Numbered from the stretch's first letter, positions 28,860-36,251 are shown. The stretch: 64,000 nt of DNA from Marinomonas arctica (GCF_003259225.1 NZ_QHJF01000005.1:1-64000); one strand, 5' to 3'. The notes: generated by a model not told the origin, from the sequence alone. Program-made: numbers and translations.

Positions 28860-29120
28860 TCACCACTTTGAGTAATCATTGTGAATAAACGAAGGAGTAA
28901 AATCAGCCGACGCTTTATCAAGCTTTTCACCGCAATATGGACAGAATAGGACATTTATCGCCACATGCTCAATAGTTTGACCAACCTCTTCTAAGTAATG
29001 ATTCTCTTCTAAATCTTGTTCGGTTGCGACATTATTTATATTTAGTGACCACTCACCTTGATCATTTTCTATCCATGCTTCTATGGCTTCCATGCTTTTG
29101 CATTTATGAACTTTAACCAA
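28860..29120 (-). CDS. Small zinc-ribbon-like hypothetical protein
   Basis: 86-residue protein of unknown function. It ends with an FCPYCGEKLD rubredoxin-like knuckle near residue 60, and HKC near the N-terminus could complete a metal site. The start is TTG at 29120 with GGAG 7 nt upstream; the first ATG (29093) lacks a ribosome site. The GGTTAAAG at the start resembles the R' core that often abuts cassette gene starts. Soluble, acidic, no signal peptide. Its orientation and setting match the other cassette-like genes of the island. Confidence 0.6.
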   Translation of the reverse strand: MVKVHKCKSMEAIEAWIENDQGEWSLNINNVATEQDLEENHYLEEVGQTIEHVAINVLFCPYCGEKLDKASADFTPSFIHNDYSKW

Positions 29121-29398
29121 TGCGTGCTCCGTTATTGCTCATTATTTTAATAGTACGCATGCGCGTTTAGTCTTTTATCCACAGCACGTTATTCCTGTGC
29201 TGTAGATTCTTATTCATTGATTCTAAAAAACTTTCTGATTCTCTGCCAGTACAAACACGTTTAAACATGATTGTTTATCACACAAATCAGGCAATAATTG
29301 GCAATCATAAAAATAAACGCGATATCCGCACGACCTCTATCAATTTGTTATGGTATGTTTGAGGAATGAGGTGGATACAACCTAATGCTAGATTCGCT

Positions 29399-29457
29399 CT
29401 GACGCGTTGAGCTTGCGAAACAGGCGCAAGCGAAGCAAACACCAAAGTGAGATATAG
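29399..29457. repeat. Dispersed repeat, copy 1
   Basis: 59 bp starting CTGACGCGTTGAGC and ending GTGAGATATAG. It matches 31623-31680 with about four substitutions and one 1-bp indel. The two copies are direct repeats 2.2 kb apart and bracket the yefM, GFA and C39-like genes. Confidence 0.9.
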
Positions 29458-29522
29458 AGAATTTAGGGTCAGATAAAAAAGAGCTTTATTTAGAGAATTT
29501 AGGGGCAGATAAAAAAGAGCTT
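29455..29522. repeat. Tandem pair of 32-bp direct repeats
   Basis: Copies at 29455-29486 and 29491-29522 are identical except for one base (GGGTCAG against GGGGCAG), giving a 36-bp period. The 18-bp core GAGAATTTAGGGTCAGAT occurs again at 28325-28342. The GGGTCAG motif recalls short repeats near REP-associated (RAYT) elements, but no transposase is present. Confidence 0.9.
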
Positions 29523-29533
29523 AGTTTCACATT

Positions 29534-29576
29534 GTAAAAATGCCAAACGTTGGCTGTCCCTCTTGCAGCGTTTGTG
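29534..29576 (-). repeat. Truncated VCR-type attC site
   Basis: Read on the minus strand this runs ACAAACGCTGCAAGAGGGAC, then AGCCAACGTTTGGCATTTT. It matches position by position the first half of the Vibrio super-integron repeat (AACAAACGCCTCAAGAGGGA... CAACG..TGGC.TTT). It lies 25 bp past the dead yoeB gene, where an attC belongs. The second half (GTTATGCGTTGCC...) is missing, the sequence running into the tandem repeats instead. Confidence 0.75.
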
Positions 29577-29600
29577 AGCTGCCTGACGATGAAGCCTAAA

Positions 29601-29864
29601 TTAATAGTGGTAACGGCAAGAAATGATCGTGATAGCACTATCATCAACCACATAAACTAACCTATTCACATCATCTATTCGTCGCGACCAAAAACCGGAT
29701 AAATTTTCTTTTAATGGCTCAGGTTTACCTATGCCCTCGAAAGGAGAGCGCTTAACATCCGTGATGAGTTTATTTATGCGTTAAAGTGTTTTCTTATCTT
29801 GCGTCTGCTAATAAACATAACAATTCCAAGATTCATCAGTCCAAGATAATAAACGACTACTCAT
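29601..29864 (-). pseudogene. yoeB: yoeB toxin gene inactivated by two nonsense codons
   Basis: The full 87-codon frame of a YoeB/Txe-type endoribonuclease toxin is readable from MSSRLLSWTDESW to ISCRYHY, including SPFEGIGKPEPLK, LSGFWSRRI and RLVYVV. Codon 19 is TAG (29808-29810), where homologues have Trp, and codon 28 is TAA (29781-29783), where homologues have Lys. There is no frameshift. The catalytic Glu/Arg/His and terminal HY region are intact but cannot be reached by translation from the start. It overlaps the 3' end of yefM by 8 nt, the normal yefM-yoeB layout. A remnant reinitiating downstream would lack the first third. Confidence 0.88.
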
Positions 29865-30111
29865 CGATTAAATCCCTTTGGCTCACCTTACCCACTTTAA
29901 ATTGAGCAATTGAACGATGTAAGTGCTCAGCATTTGCCGGAGAACGAAGCAAATGAACCGTTTCCATTAAGCTATTGTAATAATCCAGTGACATAACAAC
30001 GGCATCTTCAGAATCACGACGCGTGATCACGGTTGTATCTGCGTCATTAACAACAGCATCCAAAACGCTCTTCAAGCTATTCCTAGCTTCAGTAAAAGAT
30101 ACAATTTTCAT
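29857..30111 (-). CDS. yefM: YefM-type antitoxin (Phd/YefM family)
   Basis: 84-residue antitoxin and autorepressor. The N-terminal DNA-binding part MKIVSFTEARNSLKSVLDAVVNDADTTVITRR and the DAVVMSLDYYNSLMETVHLL segment (about 37-57) are typical of YefM. The C-terminus (about 60-84) is the toxin-neutralising tail. The gene is intact with a GGAGG Shine-Dalgarno, although its partner yoeB carries two stop codons. It may persist as an orphan repressor able to neutralise YoeB encoded elsewhere. It is located in the cassette island, and type II toxin-antitoxin cassettes are common in integrons. Confidence 0.9.
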   Translation of the reverse strand: MKIVSFTEARNSLKSVLDAVVNDADTTVITRRDSEDAVVMSLDYYNSLMETVHLLRSPANAEHLHRSIAQFKVGKVSQRDLIDE

Positions 30112-30149
30112 AAAACCTCCACATGTATATTTAATTGGACAAGTGCAAT

Positions 30150-30206
30150 GCTTTGAAACTAACTTGTACAGCTAATGGAACATGCGAACTTGTATGCCGC
30201 TTGTTC
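30150..30206 (-). repeat. Possible degenerate attC between the GFA gene and yefM
   Basis: The spacer has a short palindrome (GCGAAC...GTTCGC, 30185-30207), a direct repeat of AACTTGTA and a GTTAG core-like element. An attC is expected here between two cassette genes, but the arms pair poorly, so this is weak. Confidence 0.25.
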
Positions 30207-30211
30207 GCTTC

Positions 30212-30625
30212 TTACCCTTCTGCTTCAAAATGAGCAAATACTTCGGCACCAGTCATATTGTGTGTTTCGTTCTTGAACTCATAGTATTCGGGCTTTTCAT
30301 CAATAAAGATTTGGTGGGTAAACGTAAAACTGTTATCAGTTTTCAGTAAGCCGATAGGTAGATGATACTGATTAGCAGGCTTAAGGTAGTAAAATAAATG
30401 TGTTCCACATTTTTTACAAAACCCCCTTTCCGCCCATTCTGATGATGAATATCTTATGACACTGGTTTCATCAGATATTTTTACAGAATCAGCGCAGTCG
30501 ATTGCTAGCATTGGACCGCCACCCCAATTGCGACACATACTACAGTGACATGCCGCTATCTCGCTGCTGGCATACTCGACTTCTAGAACTACCGAACCAC
30601 ATAAGCACTTACCATTACCCTTCAT
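30212..30625 (-). CDS. GFA-family (glutathione-dependent formaldehyde-activating-like) zinc protein
   Basis: 137-residue member of the GFA/CENP-V fold. It carries the family cysteines CLCGSV near 9, CHCSMCRNW near 26 and CKKCGTH near 69, which bind two zinc ions. Members are often misnamed as formaldehyde-activating; the real substrate is unknown. GFA proteins are frequent in integron cassettes. It is a single gene on the minus strand between attC-like sites, with its own AGG-type ribosome site. Confidence 0.85.
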   Translation of the reverse strand: MKGNGKCLCGSVVLEVEYASSEIAACHCSMCRNWGGGPMLAIDCADSVKISDETSVIRYSSSEWAERGFCKKCGTHLFYYLKPANQYHLPIGLLKTDNSFTFTHQIFIDEKPEYYEFKNETHNMTGAEVFAHFEAEG

Positions 30626-30665
30626 ATTGCCTCCAACACTTTTGTATGAGTGATACTTTTCTTCA

Positions 30666-30742
30666 GCTAATGCCCGCCATAAAAGGCGCGAGGAACGAGC
30701 GTCCGGCGACCGTAGGGAGCGAATTTAATGGCCTTGTTATAC
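30666..30742 (-). repeat. attC-like recombination site
   Basis: 77-bp imperfect palindrome. The outer elements are GTATAAC (minus strand, 30742-30736) and GCATTAGC at the other end. The arms AAGGCCATTAAA and TTTTATGGCGGG pair across a centre containing CGCTC/GAGCG. The TAA stop of the C39-like gene lies inside the GTATAAC core, which is typical of cassette genes. The core bases deviate from RYYYAAC/GTTRRRY at one or two positions. Confidence 0.65.
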
Positions 30743-31153
30743 ATTCTTGACCTTGATGAACCACTTGGGCTGCATTTCATTGAAGTCAGTTCGAATGTTA
30801 GATGGCAGATAACTTGCTGAATCCAGAACAAATTCCTCACCATCTATGCGCTTGAAAACGACCCAATGCCAGAAATTTTTGCCATTTTCCTGATGATACT
30901 TGATGGATAGCAATGCCAGATCGGGGAGTGCTCTCCATGATTCAAAAGGGATTTCATCGGAAGACGTCTCGACTCCAGCACGGGACAGCATTTTCCTTAC
31001 ATATTGGGTATCAGACCAAAGCGATTTATCTTCAGCATAGATACCCATAGCATTTGCTGTTGCTTTCATCTCCGAATAGGTCTTTCCAAGAATGTAGGCA
31101 ACAGACGCAATTCCGCACCCCGTGGTTTCTTCCTGTATTACGGGCTTAAGCAC
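30737..31153 (-). CDS. C39-like cysteine peptidase family protein (cassette gene)
   Basis: 138-residue protein resembling small papain-like C39-type domains. TTGCGIASVAYILGKTY places the putative nucleophile Cys13 at the start of a helix, WHWVVFKR supplies the His near 96, and EEFVLDSASYLP the Asp near 109. No signal peptide or ABC transporter is attached, so it is probably cytoplasmic; such stand-alone proteins are common in integron cassettes and are uncharacterised. AAAGGAG lies immediately after the preceding attC core, and the stop codon lies in the following attC core, making this a complete single-gene cassette. Confidence 0.72.
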   Translation of the reverse strand: MLKPVIQEETTGCGIASVAYILGKTYSEMKATANAMGIYAEDKSLWSDTQYVRKMLSRAGVETSSDEIPFESWRALPDLALLSIKYHQENGKNFWHWVVFKRIDGEEFVLDSASYLPSNIRTDFNEMQPKWFIKVKNV

Positions 31154-31162
31154 ATTTCACTC

Positions 31163-31238
31163 CTTTAACGCATAACAATTAAGAGCTATACGGCAGCGTG
31201 GCTGCGGCTATAACCCACTGTTGAACAGCTGCGTTGTC
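31163..31238 (-). repeat. attC-like recombination site
   Basis: 76-bp imperfect palindrome. The outer GACAACGC/GCGTTAAAG cores are complementary over AACGC. The inner stem pairs TATACGGCAGC with GCTGCGGCTATA, with one mismatch and one bulge around a GTG loop. The TGTTATGCGTT near the R' end is the same string seen in Vibrio repeats. It lies 10 bp upstream of the C39-like gene, where the attC of the previous cassette would be. Confidence 0.6.
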
Positions 31239-31290
31239 TATATAGGGGGTTGCTTTTTTCATGATAGGACTTCCCTGTTATATAACTCGC

Positions 31291-31437
31291 TCAATACCAA
31301 AATCTGTTTGGACGATGCCGCTTCAGATCGTCTTTGATCGCCACTATGTTGGTTCTTTGTTTGCCCTTTTTTAGCGCGATTTGACCCGCGAGGCAAGCAA
31401 TTCCCTCAGGTCTTATGAGCTGATCCGTTTTATACAT
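31291..31437 (-). CDS. Possible small basic ORF (48 codons)
   Basis: Begins MYKTDQLIRPEG and ends RHRPNRFWY, with a strongly basic C-terminal half (LKKGKQRTN, DDLKRHRP). A weak GGGA stands 7 nt before the ATG. It lies just before an attC-like palindrome on the same strand, where a cassette gene would be. No family recognised; it may be the remnant of a longer gene. Confidence 0.3.
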   Translation of the reverse strand: MYKTDQLIRPEGIACLAGQIALKKGKQRTNIVAIKDDLKRHRPNRFWY

Positions 31438-31601
31438 TAATATCCCAAGTTGGAATACAAATCGGTCGAATGAAAGCTAAATTTCGATTCGCCTATAGGT
31501 CAGACCTACAAAAGATTTTAGACAATCAAAAAAATTAAATCCCTTGACGCGCTAAAGAACGATCCACAAAAGCCAATATATACAGGTATTACATCAGCCA
31601 T

Positions 31602-31680
31602 TCACCTTGGTTTGATTTTGCGCTGACGCGTTGAGCCTGCGAAACAGGCGCAAGCAAAGCAATACCAAGGTGAGATATAG
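31602..31680. repeat. Dispersed repeat copy 2 within a larger palindrome
   Basis: 31623-31680 matches 29399-29457. In this copy the outer CACCTTGGT and ACCAAGGTG (31603-31611 and 31665-31673) pair perfectly. An inner GCCTG-CGAAA-CAGGC hairpin sits near the centre, giving a cruciform-capable element of about 75 bp. Confidence 0.85.
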
Positions 31681-32016
31681 TACGACGCCCTTTTGCCACG
31701 AAGAAGTCAGTTCGACGCGACGAAGTTGCGCGACGTTATGGCGTTTCAGGGTCAGTTAAAAATATCGTTTCTTTAGACTAAACAACCAATCTATGCCTTA
31801 CGATACAAGGAGCGTAGGTAAAAATGATGTACCTATGAAAGAAATCAGGCATTAAAGATCTTAAAGCGAATTTTTGCTTTTCTTTATAAGGTAAGTTTTG
31901 GGCGCTTGCAAAAAGTTATCCGCTCAGCATTCACTGAATTGAAGAGCGGAATAACCTTTAGGAATACAAAGCCAATAAGAGGATTCAGAAGAAAGAAAAG
32001 AACAACCCCATCTTCA

Positions 32017-32042
32017 GTCTTCCCCTTGAAGAAGGGGAAGCA
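32017..32042 (-). terminator. Hairpin after pepD
   Basis: A perfect 9-bp stem (CTTCCCCTT with AAGGGGAAG) and a GAAG-type tetraloop begin 5 bp past the pepD stop. The tail on the minus strand is U-rich only after a short gap, so termination strength is uncertain. Confidence 0.55.
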
Positions 32043-32044
32043 AC

Positions 32045-33517
32045 TTAGGCCTTCGGCGTGGACGCCAACAACGCGACAAGTAGTCGCCAAAAATCCCCAA
32101 CGGAGTCGATTTCCATGCGTTCGGTTGGCGAATGGGCACCACGGATGTTGGGGCCGAAGGAGACCATTTCCATACCAGGGTATTTCGCGCCGATGATGCC
32201 GCACTCTAGGCCCGCATGGATAACTTTTACATTGGCTTCGTGCCCCATGACGTTGGTGTGAACGGTTAAGAAGTGCTTGAGTAAGCCTGCCTTTGGATCT
32301 GGGCGCCAACCGGGGTAGCCATTTTCGAGTTTCACGTCAGCTTGAATTAATGAGAAGGCAGATTTTGCCACGTAAGCCAGGTGTTCTACGGCAGAATCCA
32401 CTAACGATCGTACTAACAAGCAGGCATCAAACGATTTTTTACCGTCAGCGGTGTTACGAAGATTCATCACACCAAAATTACAAGAGGTTTCGGTGACGCC
32501 TTCCAAGTCCGCACTCATGCGATGAACACCATGGGGCGCGCAGTACATGGCATTTAACAAAGCGTCTTTAGCGTTGCTTTCCAGTTCTGAATCCAGTGCC
32601 GCGGAGGCTAAGGTAACGCTTAAATTCGCTTCTGTCGCTGAAAACTCCGCTTGTGTGGCTTTCTCAAATGCTTCAATAAAGGCAAACAGTTTGGCTTGGT
32701 CTTTGTTGCTGACGTTGATGGTTGCTATGGCATCCCGTGAAATGGCATTGCGTAATGTACCACCGCTAAACGCGCTTAAACCGAAATCACAACGCTCTTT
32801 TAGCAAGTTTAACAAACGGACTATCAGCACGTTCGCACTGGCACGACCTTTATGGATATCCAATCCAGAATGTCCACCACGTAAACCAGAGACGGTAATT
32901 TTGAAGGCTTTTTTGTCGCTATCAGCCGCGATAGCGACGTAGTGTTTTTCAATATTGATGTCCATGCCGCCTGCACAGCCAATATACACATCGCCACGAT
33001 CTTCAGAGTCCAAGTTTAATAAGATCTTGCCCTTTAAAATGCCCTCTTCGAGTTGTAGAGCACCCCGTAGACTGGTTTCCTCTTCGATGGTAAACAAGGC
33101 TTCAATAGGCCCATGGACCAAGTCGGTCGCTTCTAATACAGCCATGGCGGCAGCAACACCAATGCCATTGTCAGCACCAAGGGTGGTTCCGGTTGCGTGA
33201 ACCCAACCATCGATCACTTGGGTGACAATCGGATCTTTGGTGAAGTCATGGTCGATGTCGGCATTTTTCTGCGCAACCATATCCAAGTGACCTTGTAAGA
33301 CGACAGTTTCTCTGTCTTCCATGCCTTTACTTGCGGCTTTGCGGATTAATAGGTTGCCGACAGGATCAACGTAAGTTTCAAGCCCTAGTTCGCTCGCCCA
33401 TTGAATCAAGTGTGCTCTTAAGGCGGCTTCGTGGTAAGACGGGCGCGGTGTGTTGCATAGTGTTTGAAAATGGCGCCAAATAGCAGCAGGTTGTAACGTC
33501 GTTAGTACTTCGTTCAT
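32045..33517 (-). CDS. pepD: Aminoacyl-histidine dipeptidase (cytosol nonspecific dipeptidase)
   Basis: M20-family zinc dipeptidase that hydrolyses Xaa-His and other dipeptides. The metal and catalytic residues are in VVLQGHLDMVAQKN near 70 (His/Asp), GTTLGADNGIGVAAAMAVLE near 112, FTIEEETSLRGALQ near 142 (Glu-Glu) and NLDSEDRGDVYIGCAGG near 172. The lid domain runs from about 195 to 390. At 490 residues it matches E. coli PepD (485). It marks the return to backbone sequence right of the cassette island and is transcribed toward it. Confidence 0.94.
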   Translation of the reverse strand: MNEVLTTLQPAAIWRHFQTLCNTPRPSYHEAALRAHLIQWASELGLETYVDPVGNLLIRKAASKGMEDRETVVLQGHLDMVAQKNADIDHDFTKDPIVTQVIDGWVHATGTTLGADNGIGVAAAMAVLEATDLVHGPIEALFTIEEETSLRGALQLEEGILKGKILLNLDSEDRGDVYIGCAGGMDINIEKHYVAIAADSDKKAFKITVSGLRGGHSGLDIHKGRASANVLIVRLLNLLKERCDFGLSAFSGGTLRNAISRDAIATINVSNKDQAKLFAFIEAFEKATQAEFSATEANLSVTLASAALDSELESNAKDALLNAMYCAPHGVHRMSADLEGVTETSCNFGVMNLRNTADGKKSFDACLLVRSLVDSAVEHLAYVAKSAFSLIQADVKLENGYPGWRPDPKAGLLKHFLTVHTNVMGHEANVKVIHAGLECGIIGAKYPGMEMVSFGPNIRGAHSPTERMEIDSVGDFWRLLVALLASTPKA

Positions 33518-33691
33518 TTTAGTCTCGTGTATTTTTTTAAGAACATGTTGCGAATGCTAGCCACACTAATGAAGTGCCGCCATTGAGGCAATCGAAATTA
33601 AGACTATGCTGATAGAGAAAACGTATGCGCTGTACAATTTGATCGTGAAGAAGAAGCCAAATTCTAGATTAAATGGACAAACATTAGATAT

Positions 33692-33736
33692 ACAAAAAAG
33701 ACGCCCTGATAATCCGTATCAAGGCGTCTTTTTTCA
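33692..33736 (-). terminator. Terminator after gor
   Basis: AAAAAAGACGCC pairs with GGCGTCTTTTTT, with an additional TGAT/ATCA pairing inside. It starts about 30 bp after the gor stop. Confidence 0.88.
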
Positions 33737-33764
33737 GTGCATTACTCGAGCGTCTTTGTCCGTC

Positions 33765-35138
33765 TTATTTTTTCTTTAAAGACGCAGCTGAAAAAGTCAC
33801 AAACTCTTCCGCGCTGGTTGGGTGAACCCCTACCGTGTCGTCGAAATCCGCTTTGGTTGCACCGGCTTTGATCGCAATCCCTAAGCCTTGGATAATCTCG
33901 CCAGCGTAATCGCCTACCATGTGCGCACCAATGACTTTATCGTCTGCATTGTTTACCAACAACTTCATCATAGAGCGTGACGTGCTGCCACTCAGTGTGT
34001 GTTTCATTGGGCGGAAGTCCGTTTGATACACTCGGAAGTCTATGCCTCTCGTCTCGGCTTCCTGCTCACTTAACCCTACGGTGCCTATTGCGGGTTGGCT
34101 GAAAACAGCGGTTGGAATATTGTCATAATCGAAGGTCACTTCTTTGCCTTCAAACCAATAAGCGATCAACGCCATGGCTTCTTTGATCGCAACCGGCGTT
34201 AACTGGATACGATCCGTCACATCGCCAAGAGCAAAGACACTTTTTGTAGAAGTAGTGAAGTTTTTATCAATGATCACTGCACCGTTTGCACCGGTTTTAA
34301 CGCCCGCTTTATCAAGCGCGAGGGAAGCCACGTTGGGCACACGACCAGTGGCATATAGAATCAAACCAAACTCTTCTACATGACCATCTTTAAAGTGCAC
34401 TGTTCGAGCGCCTTTTGGGGTCGCCGCATCCGCCAATTCAATGTATTCAACGTCGGTATTTAAACGAACATCAATGCCAGATTTTTTGTATTCTTCACTG
34501 GCAAAATCCCGAACATCTTGGTCGAAGCCACGCAGCAGCTGATCACCACGGTAGGCAAGACTGGTTTCCACGCCTAAGCCATTCAGAATACCAGCAAATT
34601 CCACAGCAATGTAACCACCACCAACAACCAGTGCTTTTTGAGGCAGTTCTTCTAGAAAAAACATCTCGTTAGAGCTGACGACGAGATCGCTGCCTTTGAA
34701 TTCAGGGATAAAAGGCTTAGCGCCAACAGCAATCAAGATGCGTTCTGCGGTATAGGTTTTACCATCTACCATCACGGTATGCGCATCGGCAAAACTCGCA
34801 AAACCGGCAATAACCTCAACACCAGCATTACCTAATAAATTGCCGTAGATGCCGTTGAGGCGTTGGATTTCTTTGGTTTTGTTATCACGTAAAACCGACC
34901 AGTTAAACTCAACCCCTTGGTGAGACCAACCATAACCTGCCGCTTCGTCAAAACCATGGCCAAATTCTGAACCATAGACAAAGAGTTTTTTAGGCACACA
35001 ACCGATGTTGACACAAGTGCCACCCAATGCGCCGCCTTCTGCAACGGCGACTTTATAACCTTTCGATGCTGCTACTCGGCTTGCTCTAACGCCACCAGAG
35101 CCTGCGCCAATAACAAATAAGTCGTACTGATAAGACAT
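33765..35138 (-). CDS. gor: Glutathione-disulfide reductase
   Basis: NADPH-dependent FAD flavoenzyme that regenerates reduced glutathione. FAD-binding GAGSGGVRASR at 11, the redox-active disulfide in GGTCVNIGCVPKK at 39-51, NADPH-binding GGGYIAVEFAGILNGLG near 174, and the C-terminal catalytic HPTSAEEFVTF near 440 are all present. The 457-residue length is normal. GGAG precedes the ATG. Monocistronic with its own terminator; the adjacent xthA is divergent. Confidence 0.95.
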   Translation of the reverse strand: MSYQYDLFVIGAGSGGVRASRVAASKGYKVAVAEGGALGGTCVNIGCVPKKLFVYGSEFGHGFDEAAGYGWSHQGVEFNWSVLRDNKTKEIQRLNGIYGNLLGNAGVEVIAGFASFADAHTVMVDGKTYTAERILIAVGAKPFIPEFKGSDLVVSSNEMFFLEELPQKALVVGGGYIAVEFAGILNGLGVETSLAYRGDQLLRGFDQDVRDFASEEYKKSGIDVRLNTDVEYIELADAATPKGARTVHFKDGHVEEFGLILYATGRVPNVASLALDKAGVKTGANGAVIIDKNFTTSTKSVFALGDVTDRIQLTPVAIKEAMALIAYWFEGKEVTFDYDNIPTAVFSQPAIGTVGLSEQEAETRGIDFRVYQTDFRPMKHTLSGSTSRSMMKLLVNNADDKVIGAHMVGDYAGEIIQGLGIAIKAGATKADFDDTVGVHPTSAEEFVTFSAASLKKK

Positions 35139-35317
35139 GTTGAGTCTCCAAAATTACTTTTTAAACCATTCGTACAGTGTAACAGGCCAGCCAAAAGAAG
35201 TTAAAAACAATCCCTTACACGTGCCATGAAAAAGCCATCAATTCATCTCATTTAACCGCTTTATGTAAACCCCACATCTCGGTATCATTGAGCAAATTCG
35301 TTTAACAAGGACCCCCC

Positions 35318-36133
35318 GTGAAATTTGTCTCTTTTAACATCAACGGCTTACGTGCTCGACCACATCAAATAACCGCGCTTGTCGAAAAACACGCACCGGA
35401 CGTCATTGGCCTGCAAGAAATCAAGGTGCACGATGATGCTTTTCCTCACGAGATTCCGCAGTCTGTTGGCTATCATGCTTATTATTACGGACAAAAATCC
35501 CATTACGGCGTGGCTATTTTTAGTAAGCAAGAAGCGACTAACGTGGAGTATGGCTTTCCAGATGATGAAGAAGACGCGCAGCGTCGAATGATTATTGCAA
35601 CGTTTGACACTCCCCAAGGAGCAGTAAAAGTGATAAACGGTTACTTCCCTCAAGGAGAAAGCCGCGACCACGAAACTAAGTTTCCTGCGAAGCGCAAATT
35701 TTATGCAGACTTAATGCAGTACCTTGCTTCTCATTCTCCTGATGAAAAAATCATTGTCATGGGTGACATTAATATCTCCCCTACAGATTTAGACATCGGC
35801 ATTGGAGAGGTCAACGCCAAACGCTGGTTAAAAACAGGTAAATGCAGTTTCTTGCCAGAAGAAAGAGAATGGTTCTCTACCTTGGCCAACTGGGGACTAA
35901 CAGACACTTATCGTCAACTTAACCCAACACGAAATGATCGTTTCAGCTGGTTTGACTATCGCTCTAAAGGCTTTGAAGACACGCCTAAACGAGGCTTACG
36001 AATCGACGTCATTATGGCTTCCAATGGACTGACACCTTATTTAGAAGATGCCGATGTAGATTACGATTTGCGTGCCCTAGAGAAGCCATCCGATCACGCC
36101 CCTATTTGGACAAGCTTTAATCTTAACAAATAA
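35318..36133 (+). CDS. xthA: Exodeoxyribonuclease III (AP endonuclease)
   Basis: Base-excision repair enzyme with AP endonuclease and 3' exonuclease activity. Catalytic elements of the EEP fold are visible: [10 protein letters not shown] at 6, LQEIKVHD near 34 (Glu), YFPQGES near 110, [14 protein letters not shown] near 147 (Asp/Asn) and the terminal SDHAPIW near 260. Start is GTG at 35318 with AAGGA upstream, giving the canonical [10 protein letters not shown]. 271 residues, full length. Divergent from gor. Confidence 0.95.
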   Translation: MKFVSFNINGLRARPHQITALVEKHAPDVIGLQEIKVHDDAFPHEIPQSVGYHAYYYGQKSHYGVAIFSKQEATNVEYGFPDDEEDAQRRMIIATFDTPQGAVKVINGYFPQGESRDHETKFPAKRKFYADLMQYLASHSPDEKIIVMGDINISPTDLDIGIGEVNAKRWLKTGKCSFLPEEREWFSTLANWGLTDTYRQLNPTRNDRFSWFDYRSKGFEDTPKRGLRIDVIMASNGLTPYLEDADVDYDLRALEKPSDHAPIWTSFNLNK

Positions 36134-36232
36134 AAAGCCATGACACGGTCATTGTGCAAATTTCATACAACACGACATAATGACCGCATTACCTGACAAC
36201 AACAGCCGTTGACAGCGACTACTACCGAGTTT

Positions 36233-36251
36233 ATCCACAGACAATGTGGAT
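36233..36251. promoter_or_regulatory. Palindrome upstream of the ArsR-type regulator (candidate operator)
   Basis: ATCCACA and TGTGGAT arms with a 5-nt spacer end about 58 bp before the regulator start. ArsR-family repressors often autoregulate at such inverted repeats. Also compatible with a DnaA-like TTATCCACA box by chance. Confidence 0.35.

Larger units (their letters stand above)
29121..29600. other. Island region with repeats and a truncated attC
   Basis: About 480 bp without an intact gene. It contains a small inverted repeat (29181-29187 with 29197-29203), one copy of a 59-bp dispersed repeat, a tandem pair of 32-bp repeats and a VCR-like attC fragment, each listed separately. Nothing in 29205-29395 is recognisable. 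Confidence 0.6.
31154..32044. other. Right part of the cassette island
   Basis: About 890 bp with no confident gene. It contains the attC-like site and the 48-codon ORF listed above, a 13-bp palindrome (TAGGTC-A-GACCTA at 31496-31508), copy 2 of the dispersed repeat within a larger palindrome, and a GC-rich inverted-repeat stretch at about 31681-31750. The pepD terminator is at the right edge. Confidence 0.55.

Noticed and set aside
31373-31420. Possible IS or transposase remnant in the right part of the island
   Set aside because: No transposase motif in any frame and no terminal inverted repeats or target duplications found.
31884-32309. 141-codon minus-strand ORF overlapping pepD
   Set aside because: Lies in another frame of pepD and is Arg/His-rich without a domain; a shadow.
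36225-36251. TTATCCACA near the ArsR gene as a replication origin signal
   Set aside because: Single DnaA-like box with no cluster, no dnaA/dnaN neighbours and no AT-rich unwinding region.
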